Of a stretch of DNA of 64,000 bases, positions 46,099-57,707 are shown one piece after another. Made by a program: the position numbers and the translations under genes. The stretch spans positions 19,238 through 83,237 of the forward strand of contig JBDNYM010000003.1 in assembly GCA_047722305.1 (NCBI GenBank), read 5' to 3'. Within the stretch, counting starts at the first letter, position 1. Each line of letters starts with the position of its first letter. The notes below the pieces were generated by a model that saw only the letters and a list, made by a program, of their open reading frames with translations, searched no databases and had not been told where the DNA came from. The DNA comes from JAKVJE01 sp047722305 (GTDB taxonomy: Bacteria; Actinomycetota; Actinomycetes; Actinomycetales; Microbacteriaceae).

Positions 46099-46737
46099 TC
46101 AGTCAGCCGTCGAGGGTGCGACGAACCCCGCGGTGCCCTGCTCTGAGTGGTCAAGGTAATCGCGCAGCAGAGCGGCCGCCTCATCCGCCTTGCCCGCGTC
46201 CACCGCGGCCACGATGCCCCGTTTGCGCTCGGTGTAGTCGGCGTGGAAAGCGTCGCTGCGCGGCTGGGTGGACAACAGCAGACGCATCTGGGCGAGCACG
46301 GTGGCGAAGAACGCGTCGATCAGAGGGGAATCGTTGTACTTCACGACGGTGCGGTGGAACTCCAGATTGGCGACGAGAATCTGATCGGGGCGCAGCGGCA
46401 CGAGCGTCGCCTCCACGGCGGCCGGCGCCTGGTGCAGCGCGGTCGCCGGGCGCGGATCGCGGGCGGCCGCGGTGATGCCGGCAAGTTCAACGACCCGCCG
46501 GGCGGCGAAGATCGAGTGCACGTCGTCGGTGTGCAGCACCCGGACGATGTAGCCGCGGTTGCGCCGCGCCGTGAGGATGCCGTCGGTCTCGAGGCGCTTC
46601 ATCGCGTCCCGTGCGGTGTGCCGGGAGACATGGAACATCTCGGCCACGTGCTGATCCACCAGATGGTCGCCGGGCCGGTAGGTGCCTTTGATCACCATCT
46701 CGCGCAGGCAGGAGGCGACCCAGTCGGACGTGTTCAT
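46099..46737 (-). CDS. GntR family regulator, FCD type
   Basis: 212 aa. The winged helix reads KGTYRPGDHLVDQHVAEMFHVSRHTARDAMKRLETDGIL. The C-terminal domain contains NLEFHRTVVKYNDSPLIDAF and SDAFHADYTERKRGIVAAVD, with FCD-type His and Asp positions. It is divergent from the membrane protein gene at 46879 and convergent with the AEC gene, either of which could be its target. A perfect palindrome next to its start codon may be its own operator. Confidence 0.83.
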   Translation of the reverse strand: MNTSDWVASCLREMVIKGTYRPGDHLVDQHVAEMFHVSRHTARDAMKRLETDGILTARRNRGYIVRVLHTDDVHSIFAARRVVELAGITAAARDPRPATALHQAPAAVEATLVPLRPDQILVANLEFHRTVVKYNDSPLIDAFFATVLAQMRLLLSTQPRSDAFHADYTERKRGIVAAVDAGKADEAAALLRDYLDHSEQGTAGFVAPSTAD

Positions 46738-46738
46738 C

Positions 46739-46750
46739 GGAGACGTCTCC
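46739..46750. promoter_or_regulatory. perfect 12-bp palindrome at the GntR gene start
   Basis: GGAGACGTCTCC lies 1 nt upstream of the GntR start codon at 46737. It may be an autoregulatory operator or only symmetric by chance. Confidence 0.3.
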
Positions 46751-46878
46751 CTAATTCAGGGGGCTCGGTCCATGACTTCGCCTCGCTGTGTGAATCTCGA
46801 CTGGCATCGTATCGTTGTTCGCGGCATCGGACGGGACGAAGGTCGCTCCCCGACGTGTGGAACGTGGAGGCTGACTGG

Positions 46879-48024
46879 ATGCGCGCTACCTGGAATCGGA
46901 TGCGAAGGCTGTTCCGGAGCGGTCGCTGGAATCGAGCCGTCCCGGCCAAGTTCTGGCACATCTTCTGGTTCCCGTTCTTCTTCGCGGTGGCCTTCGGCAT
47001 CATGTTCTCGGTGAACGTCGGGCACGCGTCGCCGCACGCCGTCGAGCTCGGCATCGTCGCCGAGCCGACCGTCGCCCAGCAGGTACGGGCCGACATCGAA
47101 CGGGTGCAGCCGACCGGGATCCGCTACCGGAGCGTGCCCGACCGCGCCGCCGCCGAACGGCTCATCGAGCGCAACGAGATCGCCGCCGTCCTGGTCGTCG
47201 CCGACGCGGACGGCTCTCCGGGCGAGACCACCATGCTCGCCTCGATCGCGGCCAGCGGCAGCCGGGCCATCTACCTGGAGCAGCTGTTCGACTCAGCTCT
47301 GACGCCCGCCGTCCACTTCGACGACCTGGTGCCCGCCTCGCCCGGAGACATGAACGGCATCGGCCTGTTCTTCATCAGCCTGCCGCTGCAGGTGCTGGGG
47401 CTGATCAGCACCGCCATCCTGCAGGCCTCCGGCGTGCGGTCCTGGCGGTGGCGGCTGATCTGGATCGCCATCTACGGCAGCTTCGCCGCGCTGTTCAGCT
47501 ATGGGATGGGGCGGGCGCTGGAGCTCATCCCCTCCGACCCCTGGCTGCCGGTGCTCGGGTTCGTGCTCACCCAGACGATCTCGTGGATCGCCATCAGCGG
47601 CGCCATCTTCCTGCGGCACTTCTTCATGCCGGTGATGATGCCGTTCATCGTCATCTTCGAGGTTCCGATCTCGGGCGGGCCGATGGCCGCCGACATGATG
47701 CCGGCGTTCTCGCGCTTCCTGCACGCCATCCTGCCGTTCTCCCAGTACCTCGACGCCGCCCGGCTGAGCGCCTACTTCGGGGCGGCGGGCATCGGGCGGC
47801 CGCTGGCCGTCCTGCTCGCCTGGACCGGCATCGCCGTGCTGCTGGTGCTGGCGGCGATGTGGAAGACGCGCCGGGACCACCACCACGAGCGCGAGACCGG
47901 GGACGCCCCGGCCGAGGCGCCCGGCGGGGAGTCGCACGGCTCGGCTGGCGAGGGCTCGGGGATGACCGGCGGCGAGATCGTCGTGCGCGGCGTGATCAGC
48001 GGCGTCGCGGGCGCGGCGTCGTAG
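46879..48024 (+). CDS. membrane protein, ABC-2 permease-like
   Basis: 381 aa from ATG 46879 (GGAGG about 8 nt upstream). Layout: a basic N-terminus, a first membrane span (KFWHIFWFPFFFAVAFGIMFSV), an external domain of about 130 residues (residues 45-170) and then about five spans ending near residue 340. The tail is hydrophilic and histidine rich. This single span, large external loop and multi-span block resemble ABC-2 type permeases and the YhgE/Pip group. No ATPase gene is adjacent. It lies 87 nt upstream of the EPSP-synthase-like gene, so co-expression with that pathway is possible. Confidence 0.55.
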   Translation: MRATWNRMRRLFRSGRWNRAVPAKFWHIFWFPFFFAVAFGIMFSVNVGHASPHAVELGIVAEPTVAQQVRADIERVQPTGIRYRSVPDRAAAERLIERNEIAAVLVVADADGSPGETTMLASIAASGSRAIYLEQLFDSALTPAVHFDDLVPASPGDMNGIGLFFISLPLQVLGLISTAILQASGVRSWRWRLIWIAIYGSFAALFSYGMGRALELIPSDPWLPVLGFVLTQTISWIAISGAIFLRHFFMPVMMPFIVIFEVPISGGPMAADMMPAFSRFLHAILPFSQYLDAARLSAYFGAAGIGRPLAVLLAWTGIAVLLVLAAMWKTRRDHHHERETGDAPAEAPGGESHGSAGEGSGMTGGEIVVRGVISGVAGAAS

Positions 48025-48111
48025 ACTCGTCGGAGGCTTCGCCACGGACCGGGCTTCCCCGGGCCGCGACGAAACTGACACTTGATCGTCGTCAGAAGGA
48101 GCCACCCCTGC

Positions 48112-51200
<3,089 letters not shown>

Positions 51201-51204
<4 letters not shown>

Positions 51205-52361
51205 GCATGATCGACGAACGGGCCTTCGCCGCCCTCAAGACGGAGATCGCCGACTGGGTGGCCGGGCCAGGTGAGCAGTACTCGCAGCGCATCGAGGCCG
51301 ATGGCGCGGTGCCGGACGACCTGGTCGCGGCGCTGCGGACGCGCGGCTACCTGTCGCTGGCCGCCCCCGAGCGGCTGGGCGGACGCGAGATCCCCTTCTC
51401 GCGGTACCTGGAGCTCATCGAGCTGTTCAGCCGGCTGCACGCGTCGATCCGGATGCTCGTCCACGTCAACAACGGCGTGTGGCGGGCCATCGACGGGTAC
51501 GCCACCGACCGCCAGCGCGAGGACATCCTCATCCCGACGGTCAAAGGCGAGAAGCGCATCGCGTTCACCCTCACCGAGGCGGAGGCGGGCACCGGCGCCG
51601 ACATCCGCACCACCGTGCGCCGCGAGGGCGACGTATACCTGCTGAACGGCGAGAAGCATCTCATCACCTTCGGCATCACCTGCGATTGGTGGCTGCTCAC
51701 CGCCCGGCTGGAGGGCACTTCCGGCCACGAGGGCACGGTGGCGCTGCTGGTGCCGAACACCGGACTGCCCGGCGCCGAGGTGATCGACGACTCCCAGACC
51801 ATGGGCATCGCCGGCACCGACCACGCCATCCTGCACTTCCACGACACCCCGGTGCCGGTGGACGCCCTGCTCGGTGAGGAGGGACAGGGCCTGGAGGTCG
51901 CCCTGGGCGGCTTCCTGCTGCCGAGCCGCATCTCGGTGGCGATGAGCTGCGTCGGGCTCGCCGAGCGCGCCCAGCAGCTCGCCGTCGACTACGCGAAGCA
52001 ACGGGTCACCTTCGGCAAACCGCTGGCCAGGCGGCAGGCGATCCAGTTCCTGCTCGCCCGCAACCACGCCGCCATCCTCGCCGCCCGGTCGCTGGTGCTG
52101 GATGCGGGCCGCGGCTTCGAGGCGGGGAGGCCTGATGCGGGGGCTCTGTCGAGCGCCTCCAAGATGGTGGCCGTCGATATGCTCGCCCAGGTCACCGACA
52201 ACGCCCTGCAGGTGTTCGGCGGGCGCGGCTACTTCAAGCGCGAACCCATCGAGCGCGTGTACCGGGATGCTCGGGCGCAGCGCTTCGAGGAGGGCACCAA
52301 CGAGATCCAGTCGCTGATCGTGGCCCGGGCTGTGCTCGACGGCACGGCGTCGTACGAGTAG
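51201..52361 (+). CDS. acyl-CoA dehydrogenase
   Basis: 386 aa overlapping the fusion gene by 4 nt. Family motifs run in order: LRTRGYLSLAAPERLGG, AFTLTEAEAGTGADIRTTV (FAD and substrate binding), YLLNGEKHLITFG, VDYAKQRVTFGKPLARRQAIQFLLA, QVFGGRGYFKREPIERVYRDARAQRFEEGTNEIQ. The flavin contacts and the RD.R...EGT.EIQ end are conserved; the usual catalytic base position near the C-terminus reads as the EGTNEIQ Glu region. In cyclohexanecarboxyl-CoA pathways an acyl-CoA dehydrogenase homologue acts on the ring, possibly in the reducing or isomerising direction. The assignment to this pathway is by context. Confidence 0.85.
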
Positions 52362-52376
52362 GGGAGGCACGGAGAT

Positions 52377-53252
52377 ATGAGCGAGAGCGAGAACGCGACC
52401 CGCGGACCCGTCGCGGTGATCACCGGCAGCTCGCGCGGCATCGGCAAGGTGCTGGCCCTGCGGCTGGCCCGCCGGGGCGTGGACGTGGTGGTCAACTTTA
52501 AGAAGAGCGCCGACCTGGCCGAGCAGACCCTGGCCGAGATCCGGGAGGCGGGCGCCGACGGCATCACGGTGCAGGCCGACATCGAGACGGCGGAGGGCGT
52601 CGAAGCGCTGTTCGACCGGGTCGCGGAGGCCTACCCGGTCATCGATGCCTTCGTATCGAACGCGGCCGCGGCCGCGTTCAAGCCGATCGACGGCATCAAA
52701 CCGCACCATCTGGAGCGCAACTGGAACATGAATGTGCGCCCCTTCGTACTGGGCGCCCAGCGGGCGGCTGCAATGATGCCCGCCGGCGGCCGCATCGTGG
52801 TGGTGACCAGCTACGGGTCGCTGCGCGCCTTCCCGACCTACGCCCTGCTGGGCGCGGCGAAGGCGGCCGACGAGGCCTTCGTGCGCTACATGGCGGCCGA
52901 GTACGGGCCCCGCAACATCACCGTCAACGCGGTCAACGGCGGGCTGATCGACACCGACTCGCTCGACTACTTCTACCACCGCGTCCCCGGCATGGCCCCG
53001 ATGGAGTCGGTGGTGGAGAAGATCCCGCTGCGCCGGCCCGGTACGCCCGCGGACATGGCGGCGGCCATCGATTTCCTACTGTCGCCCGAGGCCGGGTACA
53101 TCAGCGGCCAGGTGCTGAGCGTGGACGGCGGCCTCACCGTGGTCAGCCCGCCCTACTGGGCCGACACCTCGTCTCCGCTGCGCGACGCGGTGGAGCCGCA
53201 GGGCGCGGTGAAGGCCCAGGACGCCGGAGAGCAGCCCCCGGCGACCGCATGA
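52377..53252 (+). CDS. SDR enoyl reductase, ChcA/FabL-like
   Basis: 291 aa, 15 nt after the dehydrogenase stop with GGGAGG just upstream. The Rossmann motif TGSSRGIG (16-23) and SNAAAAA (94-100) mark an SDR. The catalytic pair is Y155...K162, six residues apart (YALLGAAK), the Y-x6-K spacing of enoyl-ACP/CoA reductases such as FabI and FabL, rather than the Y-x3-K of ketoreductases. This supports reduction of a C=C bond conjugated to a thioester. 1-Cyclohexenylcarbonyl-CoA reductase (ChcA) of ansatrienin producers is such an enzyme; assignment to it is inference. The next gene overlaps by 4 nt. Confidence 0.82.
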   Translation: MSESENATRGPVAVITGSSRGIGKVLALRLARRGVDVVVNFKKSADLAEQTLAEIREAGADGITVQADIETAEGVEALFDRVAEAYPVIDAFVSNAAAAAFKPIDGIKPHHLERNWNMNVRPFVLGAQRAAAMMPAGGRIVVVTSYGSLRAFPTYALLGAAKAADEAFVRYMAAEYGPRNITVNAVNGGLIDTDSLDYFYHRVPGMAPMESVVEKIPLRRPGTPADMAAAIDFLLSPEAGYISGQVLSVDGGLTVVSPPYWADTSSPLRDAVEPQGAVKAQDAGEQPPATA

Positions 53253-55159
53253 GCGATCTCGCCGCCCGGCCCTGGCGGCTCGGGGCGCTGACGGTGCCGG
53301 GCCGCGTGCTGATGGGCAGCATGCACACCGGCTTCGAGCGCGACGGCGCCCGGCTGGCCGCGTTCTACCGGGAGCGGGTCGCCGGCGGGGCGGCGCTCAT
53401 CATCACGGGCGGCTACGCGGTGTCCGAACGGGGCCGGTCGGTCGACGACGACATCGTGCTCGGCGACCCGGCGCTCGACGCACCGCTGGCCGCGTCGGTG
53501 CGCGCGGTGCACTCCGCCGGCGGGCTGATCGCGGTGCAGCTGTTCCACGCCGGGCGGTACTCGACCCAGCCCGACCCGCTGGCGCCGTCGCCGGTACCCT
53601 GGCGGGCGGCGCGCGGTATCGTGCCGCAGCAGATGACCGCGGCCGACATCGAGCAGACCATCGCCCAGTACGCGGCCGCCGCCTCCCACGCGGAGCGGCT
53701 CGGCTACGATGCGGTCGAGATCTCCGCCTCGGAGGGCTACCTCATCAATGCGTTCTGCTCGCCGCTGACCAACCGGCGCGACGACGACTGGGGCGGCGAC
53801 CCGGCGCGCCGACGCCGCTTCGCCCGGGAAGCGGTCGCCGCGGTGCGGGCGGCGATCCGGCTGCCGATCTCGGTGCGGCTGTCGGGCGACGACCTCATGG
53901 CCGGCTCCTCGACGCCGGATGAGGTGACCGCGCTGGCTCGCGAACTCGTCGCGGTGGGCGCGGATGCGCTCAGCGTCGGGGTGGGGTGGCACGAGTCGAC
54001 CACCCCCACAGTGCAGTTCAGCGTGCCGCACGGCGCCTGGCTGGCGGTGGACGACCGGGTCGCCCGCGCCGTGCCCGGCACTCCGGTGATCGGCAGCAAC
54101 CGCATCCTCTCGTACGCGGAGGCGGAGCAGGCCCTGCGGACCACCTCGCTGACGGCGGTCGCCCTGGCCCGTCCCTTCCTCGCCGACCCGGACGTGGCGG
54201 GCGGCCGCGGCCGCACGGCGATCCCGTGCATCGGCTGCAACGAGGCCTGCATCGACCACTCCCTGCACGGCCTGCCCATCTCCTGCCTGGTCAACCCGCG
54301 GGCTGGGCGAGAGGCGGAGCTGCCGCGGCGGACGGCCCTCCGACCGTGCCGGCTCGCGGTGGTGGGCGGCGGGGCGGCGGGGCTGTCCGCCGCACTGGAC
54401 GCCGCCGCCCGAGGACACCGGGTCACGGTGTTCGAACGCGCGGATGAGCTCGGCGGCCAGCTGCGGCTGGCATCCCGCGTCACCGGCAAGGGCGACTACG
54501 GGACGGCGCTGGACGCGATGGCGGCCCGGCTGCGAGAGGCCGGTGCCGATCTCCGGCTGTGCACCGTCCCGACTGCCGCGGACCTCGCGGCCTTCGATGC
54601 CGTGGTCGTGGCGACCGGGGTGACGCCGCGGCGGCTGGCGCTTGACGCCGACGATTCGGTGCGCATCCTCGGCTATGCCGACGCCCTGCGCCTCGGGCCT
54701 GCATCGGCAGATGGGGCCGATCTCGGCGACGTGCTGGTGATCGGCGGCGGGGGAGTCGCGGTGGATGCGGCGGCGACGCTGCTGCCCCGGTCGGCGTCCA
54801 TGACCCTGGTGCGCCGCGGCACCCGTCGCTTCGCGGCCGGCACGAGCCCCAGCACCCGCTGGATCGCCCTCGGCGAGCTGCGCCGCGCGGCCGCGGCCAT
54901 GCTGACGCAGACTCGGGTGGAGTCGGTGCGAGCCGGTCGGGCGATGCTCGACGTGGAGGGCAGCCCCCGGACCATCCCGGTCGGTACGGTCGTCGTGGCC
55001 GTCGGCTCCGAACCGGCCGCGACCGTCGACATCGACGCGCTGCGGGCGAGTGGCACGCCGTTCGCGGTGGTCGGCGGTGCCCGCGACGCGAGCGCCCTGA
55101 ACGCGGCCCGCTCCACCCGCGAGGGTCTGGAGGCGGCGCGCCGCCTGCTGGCGGACTGA
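53249..55159 (+). CDS. 2,4-dienoyl-CoA reductase-like flavoenzyme (OYE/FadH family)
   Basis: 636 aa. The N-terminal half is an old-yellow-enzyme barrel: PGRVLMGSMHTGFE, LIAVQLFHAGRYS, GYDAVEISASEGYLINAFCSPLTNRRDDDWGG, VIGSNRILSYAEAEQAL. The 4Fe-4S ligands follow at about residues 328-350 (CIGCNEAC, then SCLVNP). The C-terminal half is an FAD/NAD(P)-binding domain with VVGGGAAGLSAALDAAARGHRVTVFE and a second nucleotide motif VIGGGGVAVDAAATL. FadH-type enzymes reduce dienoyl-CoA esters, which fits removal of ring double bonds in the proposed pathway. It is the last gene of the four-gene unit. Confidence 0.87.
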   Translation: MSDLAARPWRLGALTVPGRVLMGSMHTGFERDGARLAAFYRERVAGGAALIITGGYAVSERGRSVDDDIVLGDPALDAPLAASVRAVHSAGGLIAVQLFHAGRYSTQPDPLAPSPVPWRAARGIVPQQMTAADIEQTIAQYAAAASHAERLGYDAVEISASEGYLINAFCSPLTNRRDDDWGGDPARRRRFAREAVAAVRAAIRLPISVRLSGDDLMAGSSTPDEVTALARELVAVGADALSVGVGWHESTTPTVQFSVPHGAWLAVDDRVARAVPGTPVIGSNRILSYAEAEQALRTTSLTAVALARPFLADPDVAGGRGRTAIPCIGCNEACIDHSLHGLPISCLVNPRAGREAELPRRTALRPCRLAVVGGGAAGLSAALDAAARGHRVTVFERADELGGQLRLASRVTGKGDYGTALDAMAARLREAGADLRLCTVPTAADLAAFDAVVVATGVTPRRLALDADDSVRILGYADALRLGPASADGADLGDVLVIGGGGVAVDAAATLLPRSASMTLVRRGTRRFAAGTSPSTRWIALGELRRAAAAMLTQTRVESVRAGRAMLDVEGSPRTIPVGTVVVAVGSEPAATVDIDALRASGTPFAVVGGARDASALNAARSTREGLEAARRLLAD

Positions 55160-55167
55160 GCCCAGAA

Positions 55168-56481
55168 CTATTTCGCGGTCGTCTCGCCGTAGTCGCGGAG
55201 CAGCGTCGAGTGCTGCGCCAGCCCGGTGACGGTCTTCTCGATGATGCCGGTGTGGTCGATCCCCGCCAAGGTTTCGGCGGTCGGCGCGATCGCTCGCGCC
55301 AGGGCGCCGAGGACACGCTCCACTACCGCTTGCGCCTGTCCGTGGGGCACACCGAGCTGCACGCCGGCCTCGACGAGCGCACCGGGATGCACTTGGGAGA
55401 GACTGAACGTCCCGCCGAAGCGCATGGGCAGCGTCGCGGAGTCGCCGGAACCCAGATATGCGGCGATGGAGACGACGTCGTAGAGCGGCGCGAGTGACAC
55501 GTGCGGGCCTGCGAGCATCAGCCCGTAGTTCTTGGCATGCGCGTCGGTATTTACTAAGGCCACATTCACCGTCGCGGCAGCGAGCAGATCGGTTGCGGCC
55601 TGGGCGGAATCCTCCGGCAACAGCCGGGTTTCCAGGAGGCGTCCCATCACTGAGATGCCGGGGCCGCCGTCGATGTGCTGGTACTTTTTGGCCGGTGATA
55701 CGGAGAGAGCCTGGCAGAAGTCCTCCTGATGCAGTCGGACGACGGTCGCGTCGTCCCGGCGCGCACGATCGAAGCGGGTGGAGACCACCGCGCTGATGCT
55801 GGCATCGGGTGCGGTCCAGAAGGCGGTGTGCGAGGAGCGAACTCCGGCGGCAGCGGCCAGTGACTGGCAATAGACCTCCACAAGGGCGGCGTCGGGAAAA
55901 CGGCTACTGCCCGCGCGTTGCGGTTTGAAAATGTGGGTGGTCGGAACGCCTGGTGCGGGGATTCCCCAGCGGCTGTCTGGGAGCTGGGCGAGACCGATTT
56001 TGGGCTGTGCACCGGCGAGACTCATGCGCTGCGTGTTCGGTACTGGGCGGCCATCCTCGTACGCCTCGATGGCGGCAGCGAGCCGGGTTGTGATCTCTTC
56101 GTCGTCGATCGGGGCGATGTCGGTGCGGTCGGCGGTCGCATCTTCCGCAAGCTGACCTGGTGGCAAGATCTGCAGTGCGCCCGCGACGTCACGGCCCACG
56201 TGCTCCAGCAGTGCGAACGGCGACGCGGCGGAGACCCCATAGGTCCGTGCCATCGAGGCCAGCGCTACGTCGTTGTCTGGCAGCAGTCCCTGGAGAAACG
56301 GCAGCACTACCCGATTCGGGTAGGTCCGCTCGTCGAGGGGCATCGACAGCGAGAGCGGAGTTGGGCTCGAGCGATCCAGGTAGTCAGTCGCATACCGGAA
56401 CGAGAGGGCGCCGCCGGCGGACATGCTGATGCTGCCCATGTGCACACCGTCCAGATGGACGTCGAGCTGCCTATTCGCCAT
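55168..56481 (-). CDS. hipA: HipA family toxin kinase
   Basis: 437 aa. The N-terminal subdomain reads LSLSMPLDERTYPNRVVLPFLQGLLPDND, then SPFALLEHVGRDVAGAL. The kinase part contains SLAGAQPKIGL (the P-loop-like segment), THIFKPQ, VVSTRFDR, LHQEDFCQALS, and the catalytic loop VNTDAHAKNYGLML followed by LAPLYDVVSIAAYL with the metal-binding Asp. HipA phosphorylates a tRNA synthetase, blocking growth. The gene is intact and overlaps hipB by 11 nt, with antitoxin first. It converges on the flavoenzyme gene, only 8 nt separating the stops. Confidence 0.9.
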   Translation of the reverse strand: MANRQLDVHLDGVHMGSISMSAGGALSFRYATDYLDRSSPTPLSLSMPLDERTYPNRVVLPFLQGLLPDNDVALASMARTYGVSAASPFALLEHVGRDVAGALQILPPGQLAEDATADRTDIAPIDDEEITTRLAAAIEAYEDGRPVPNTQRMSLAGAQPKIGLAQLPDSRWGIPAPGVPTTHIFKPQRAGSSRFPDAALVEVYCQSLAAAAGVRSSHTAFWTAPDASISAVVSTRFDRARRDDATVVRLHQEDFCQALSVSPAKKYQHIDGGPGISVMGRLLETRLLPEDSAQAATDLLAAATVNVALVNTDAHAKNYGLMLAGPHVSLAPLYDVVSIAAYLGSGDSATLPMRFGGTFSLSQVHPGALVEAGVQLGVPHGQAQAVVERVLGALARAIAPTAETLAGIDHTGIIEKTVTGLAQHSTLLRDYGETTAK

Positions 56482-56689
56482 CGTTGACTTCCAGACGCAG
56501 GCCGAGGGTGTTGAACACTAGGAGCACGCGGCGGAAGTCGAACGCGGGTTTGCCGAGTTCCACCTGCGCGAGCCAGCTGCGAGACACGCCTGCGCGATCA
56601 GCGGTCTGCTGCTGCGACCAGCCGCGCTTGCTCCGCGCTGCCGCGATGGCCGCACCCACCGAGTACATCGTGTCGAGCTGTCTGTGCAT
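56471..56689 (-). CDS. hipB: HipB family HTH antitoxin
   Basis: 72 aa from ATG 56689, chosen because GGAGGG lies 6 nt upstream; the frame is open from 56716, but that start would lie in the operator. The helix-turn-helix is IAAARSKRGWSQQQTADRAGVSRSWLAQVELGKPAFDFRRVLLVFNTLGLRL, a Xre/HipB pattern. It is short, lacking a long C-terminal tail. It should bind the A/T-rich repeats at 56708-56780 and neutralise HipA. Confidence 0.85.
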   Translation of the reverse strand: MHRQLDTMYSVGAAIAAARSKRGWSQQQTADRAGVSRSWLAQVELGKPAFDFRRVLLVFNTLGLRLEVNDGE

Positions 56690-56707
56690 CAAATCCCTCC
56701 GGTTCAT

Positions 56708-56780
56708 TTTGTACACGTTTGTCTACAAATTAGATTGTATATGATCGTGAACAATTCAAGTTATATACGATTGTGTACAA
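56708..56780. promoter_or_regulatory. hipBA operator/promoter region with repeated TTGTACA-type sites
   Basis: A conspicuously A/T-rich stretch in GC-rich surroundings. TTTGTA (56708-56713) is inverted with TACAAA (56724-56729). TTGTACAC (56709-56716) is exactly inverted in GTGTACAA (56773-56780). Further TTGTATAT and GAACAA elements lie between. Multiple spaced inverted sites upstream of hipB are the known layout of HipB operators. Confidence 0.65.
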
Positions 56781-56916
56781 GTTATTCTCCGCGTTTTCGT
56801 CGGGTGATTGGGGTCTGACCCACTCGGCTCAGGGTGCCAGCGCAGCCGACGGGTCCCATGTCGGAGGGTGAAGCAGACCCCCAATCACCCGACAAGCTCC
56901 CCAAGAACTTACGGAT

Positions 56917-57513
56917 CTACTCGGTCGCCACGACCTCTGCGCCTTCGCGGCGCAGCCGCCGCAGCGCCTCCGCCGATGATTCCGCCGCCACCCCGGCGAC
57001 GAGGTCGCTGAGTACGCGCACCCGGAACCCGGCGCGCAGCGCGTCGAGGGCGGTCTGCAGCACGCAGTAGTCGGTGGCGATGCCCATCACGTCGACCGCG
57101 GTGACGTCCCGGTCGTGGAGTTCCTCCACGAGCGTCCCGCCGTCATCGCCGTCTCGGTCGATGGTGCCCTCGAAAGCGGAGTATGCGGGCGCCCCCTGTC
57201 CTTTGCGCACGCGCAGGTCGGGCACATCCGTGTCGAGTTCGGGCGCGAAATCGGCTCCGGCGGTGCCGGCGACGCAGTGCCGCGGCCAGGTGTCGATGTA
57301 GTCGGGTTCGGCGCCGGGGGCGGCGAAGTGGCCGCCGTTGTCGTCGTCGCCGTGGTGCCAGTCCTGGCTGGCGGTGATGACCGCGTAGTCGTCCCCATGG
57401 GCGCGCAGAAAAACAGTGATTCGTCGGGCCACTTCGTGGCCGCCGTCGACGCCCAGGGCGCCGCCTTCGACGAAGTCGTTCTGGACGTCGACGATGATCG
57501 CTGCCCGGCTCAT
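56917..57513 (-). CDS. pncA: nicotinamidase (isochorismatase-like hydrolase)
   Basis: 198 aa from ATG 57513. The catalytic triad is visible: Asp in IIVDVQNDFVEGGAL, Lys in LRVRKGQG and Cys in GIATDYCVLQTALDAL. The metal-binding set appears in ITASQDWHHGDDDNGGHF, and the TWPRHCVAGTAGADF segment is typical of PncA. It converts nicotinamide to nicotinate and ammonia for NAD salvage. It is a monocistronic gene divergent from the MFS gene at 57708. Confidence 0.9.
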   Translation of the reverse strand: MSRAAIIVDVQNDFVEGGALGVDGGHEVARRITVFLRAHGDDYAVITASQDWHHGDDDNGGHFAAPGAEPDYIDTWPRHCVAGTAGADFAPELDTDVPDLRVRKGQGAPAYSAFEGTIDRDGDDGGTLVEELHDRDVTAVDVMGIATDYCVLQTALDALRAGFRVRVLSDLVAGVAAESSAEALRRLRREGAEVVATE

Positions 57514-57707
57514 GTCTGCCTCGGATCTGGTGTGGTGACGGATGTCTCCGATGGTACGGGGCGGGCCGCGACACGCCGAGAAAACATATGCCTCCGACAC
57601 CGTTGCAGAGTCGCCAAACGGTGTCGCAGCATAGATGCATCGAAGCAGTCCAGACACCCGGACGATCCCCCGAACCGCACTGACGCACCTCCCTTAAGGA
57701 CGATTCT

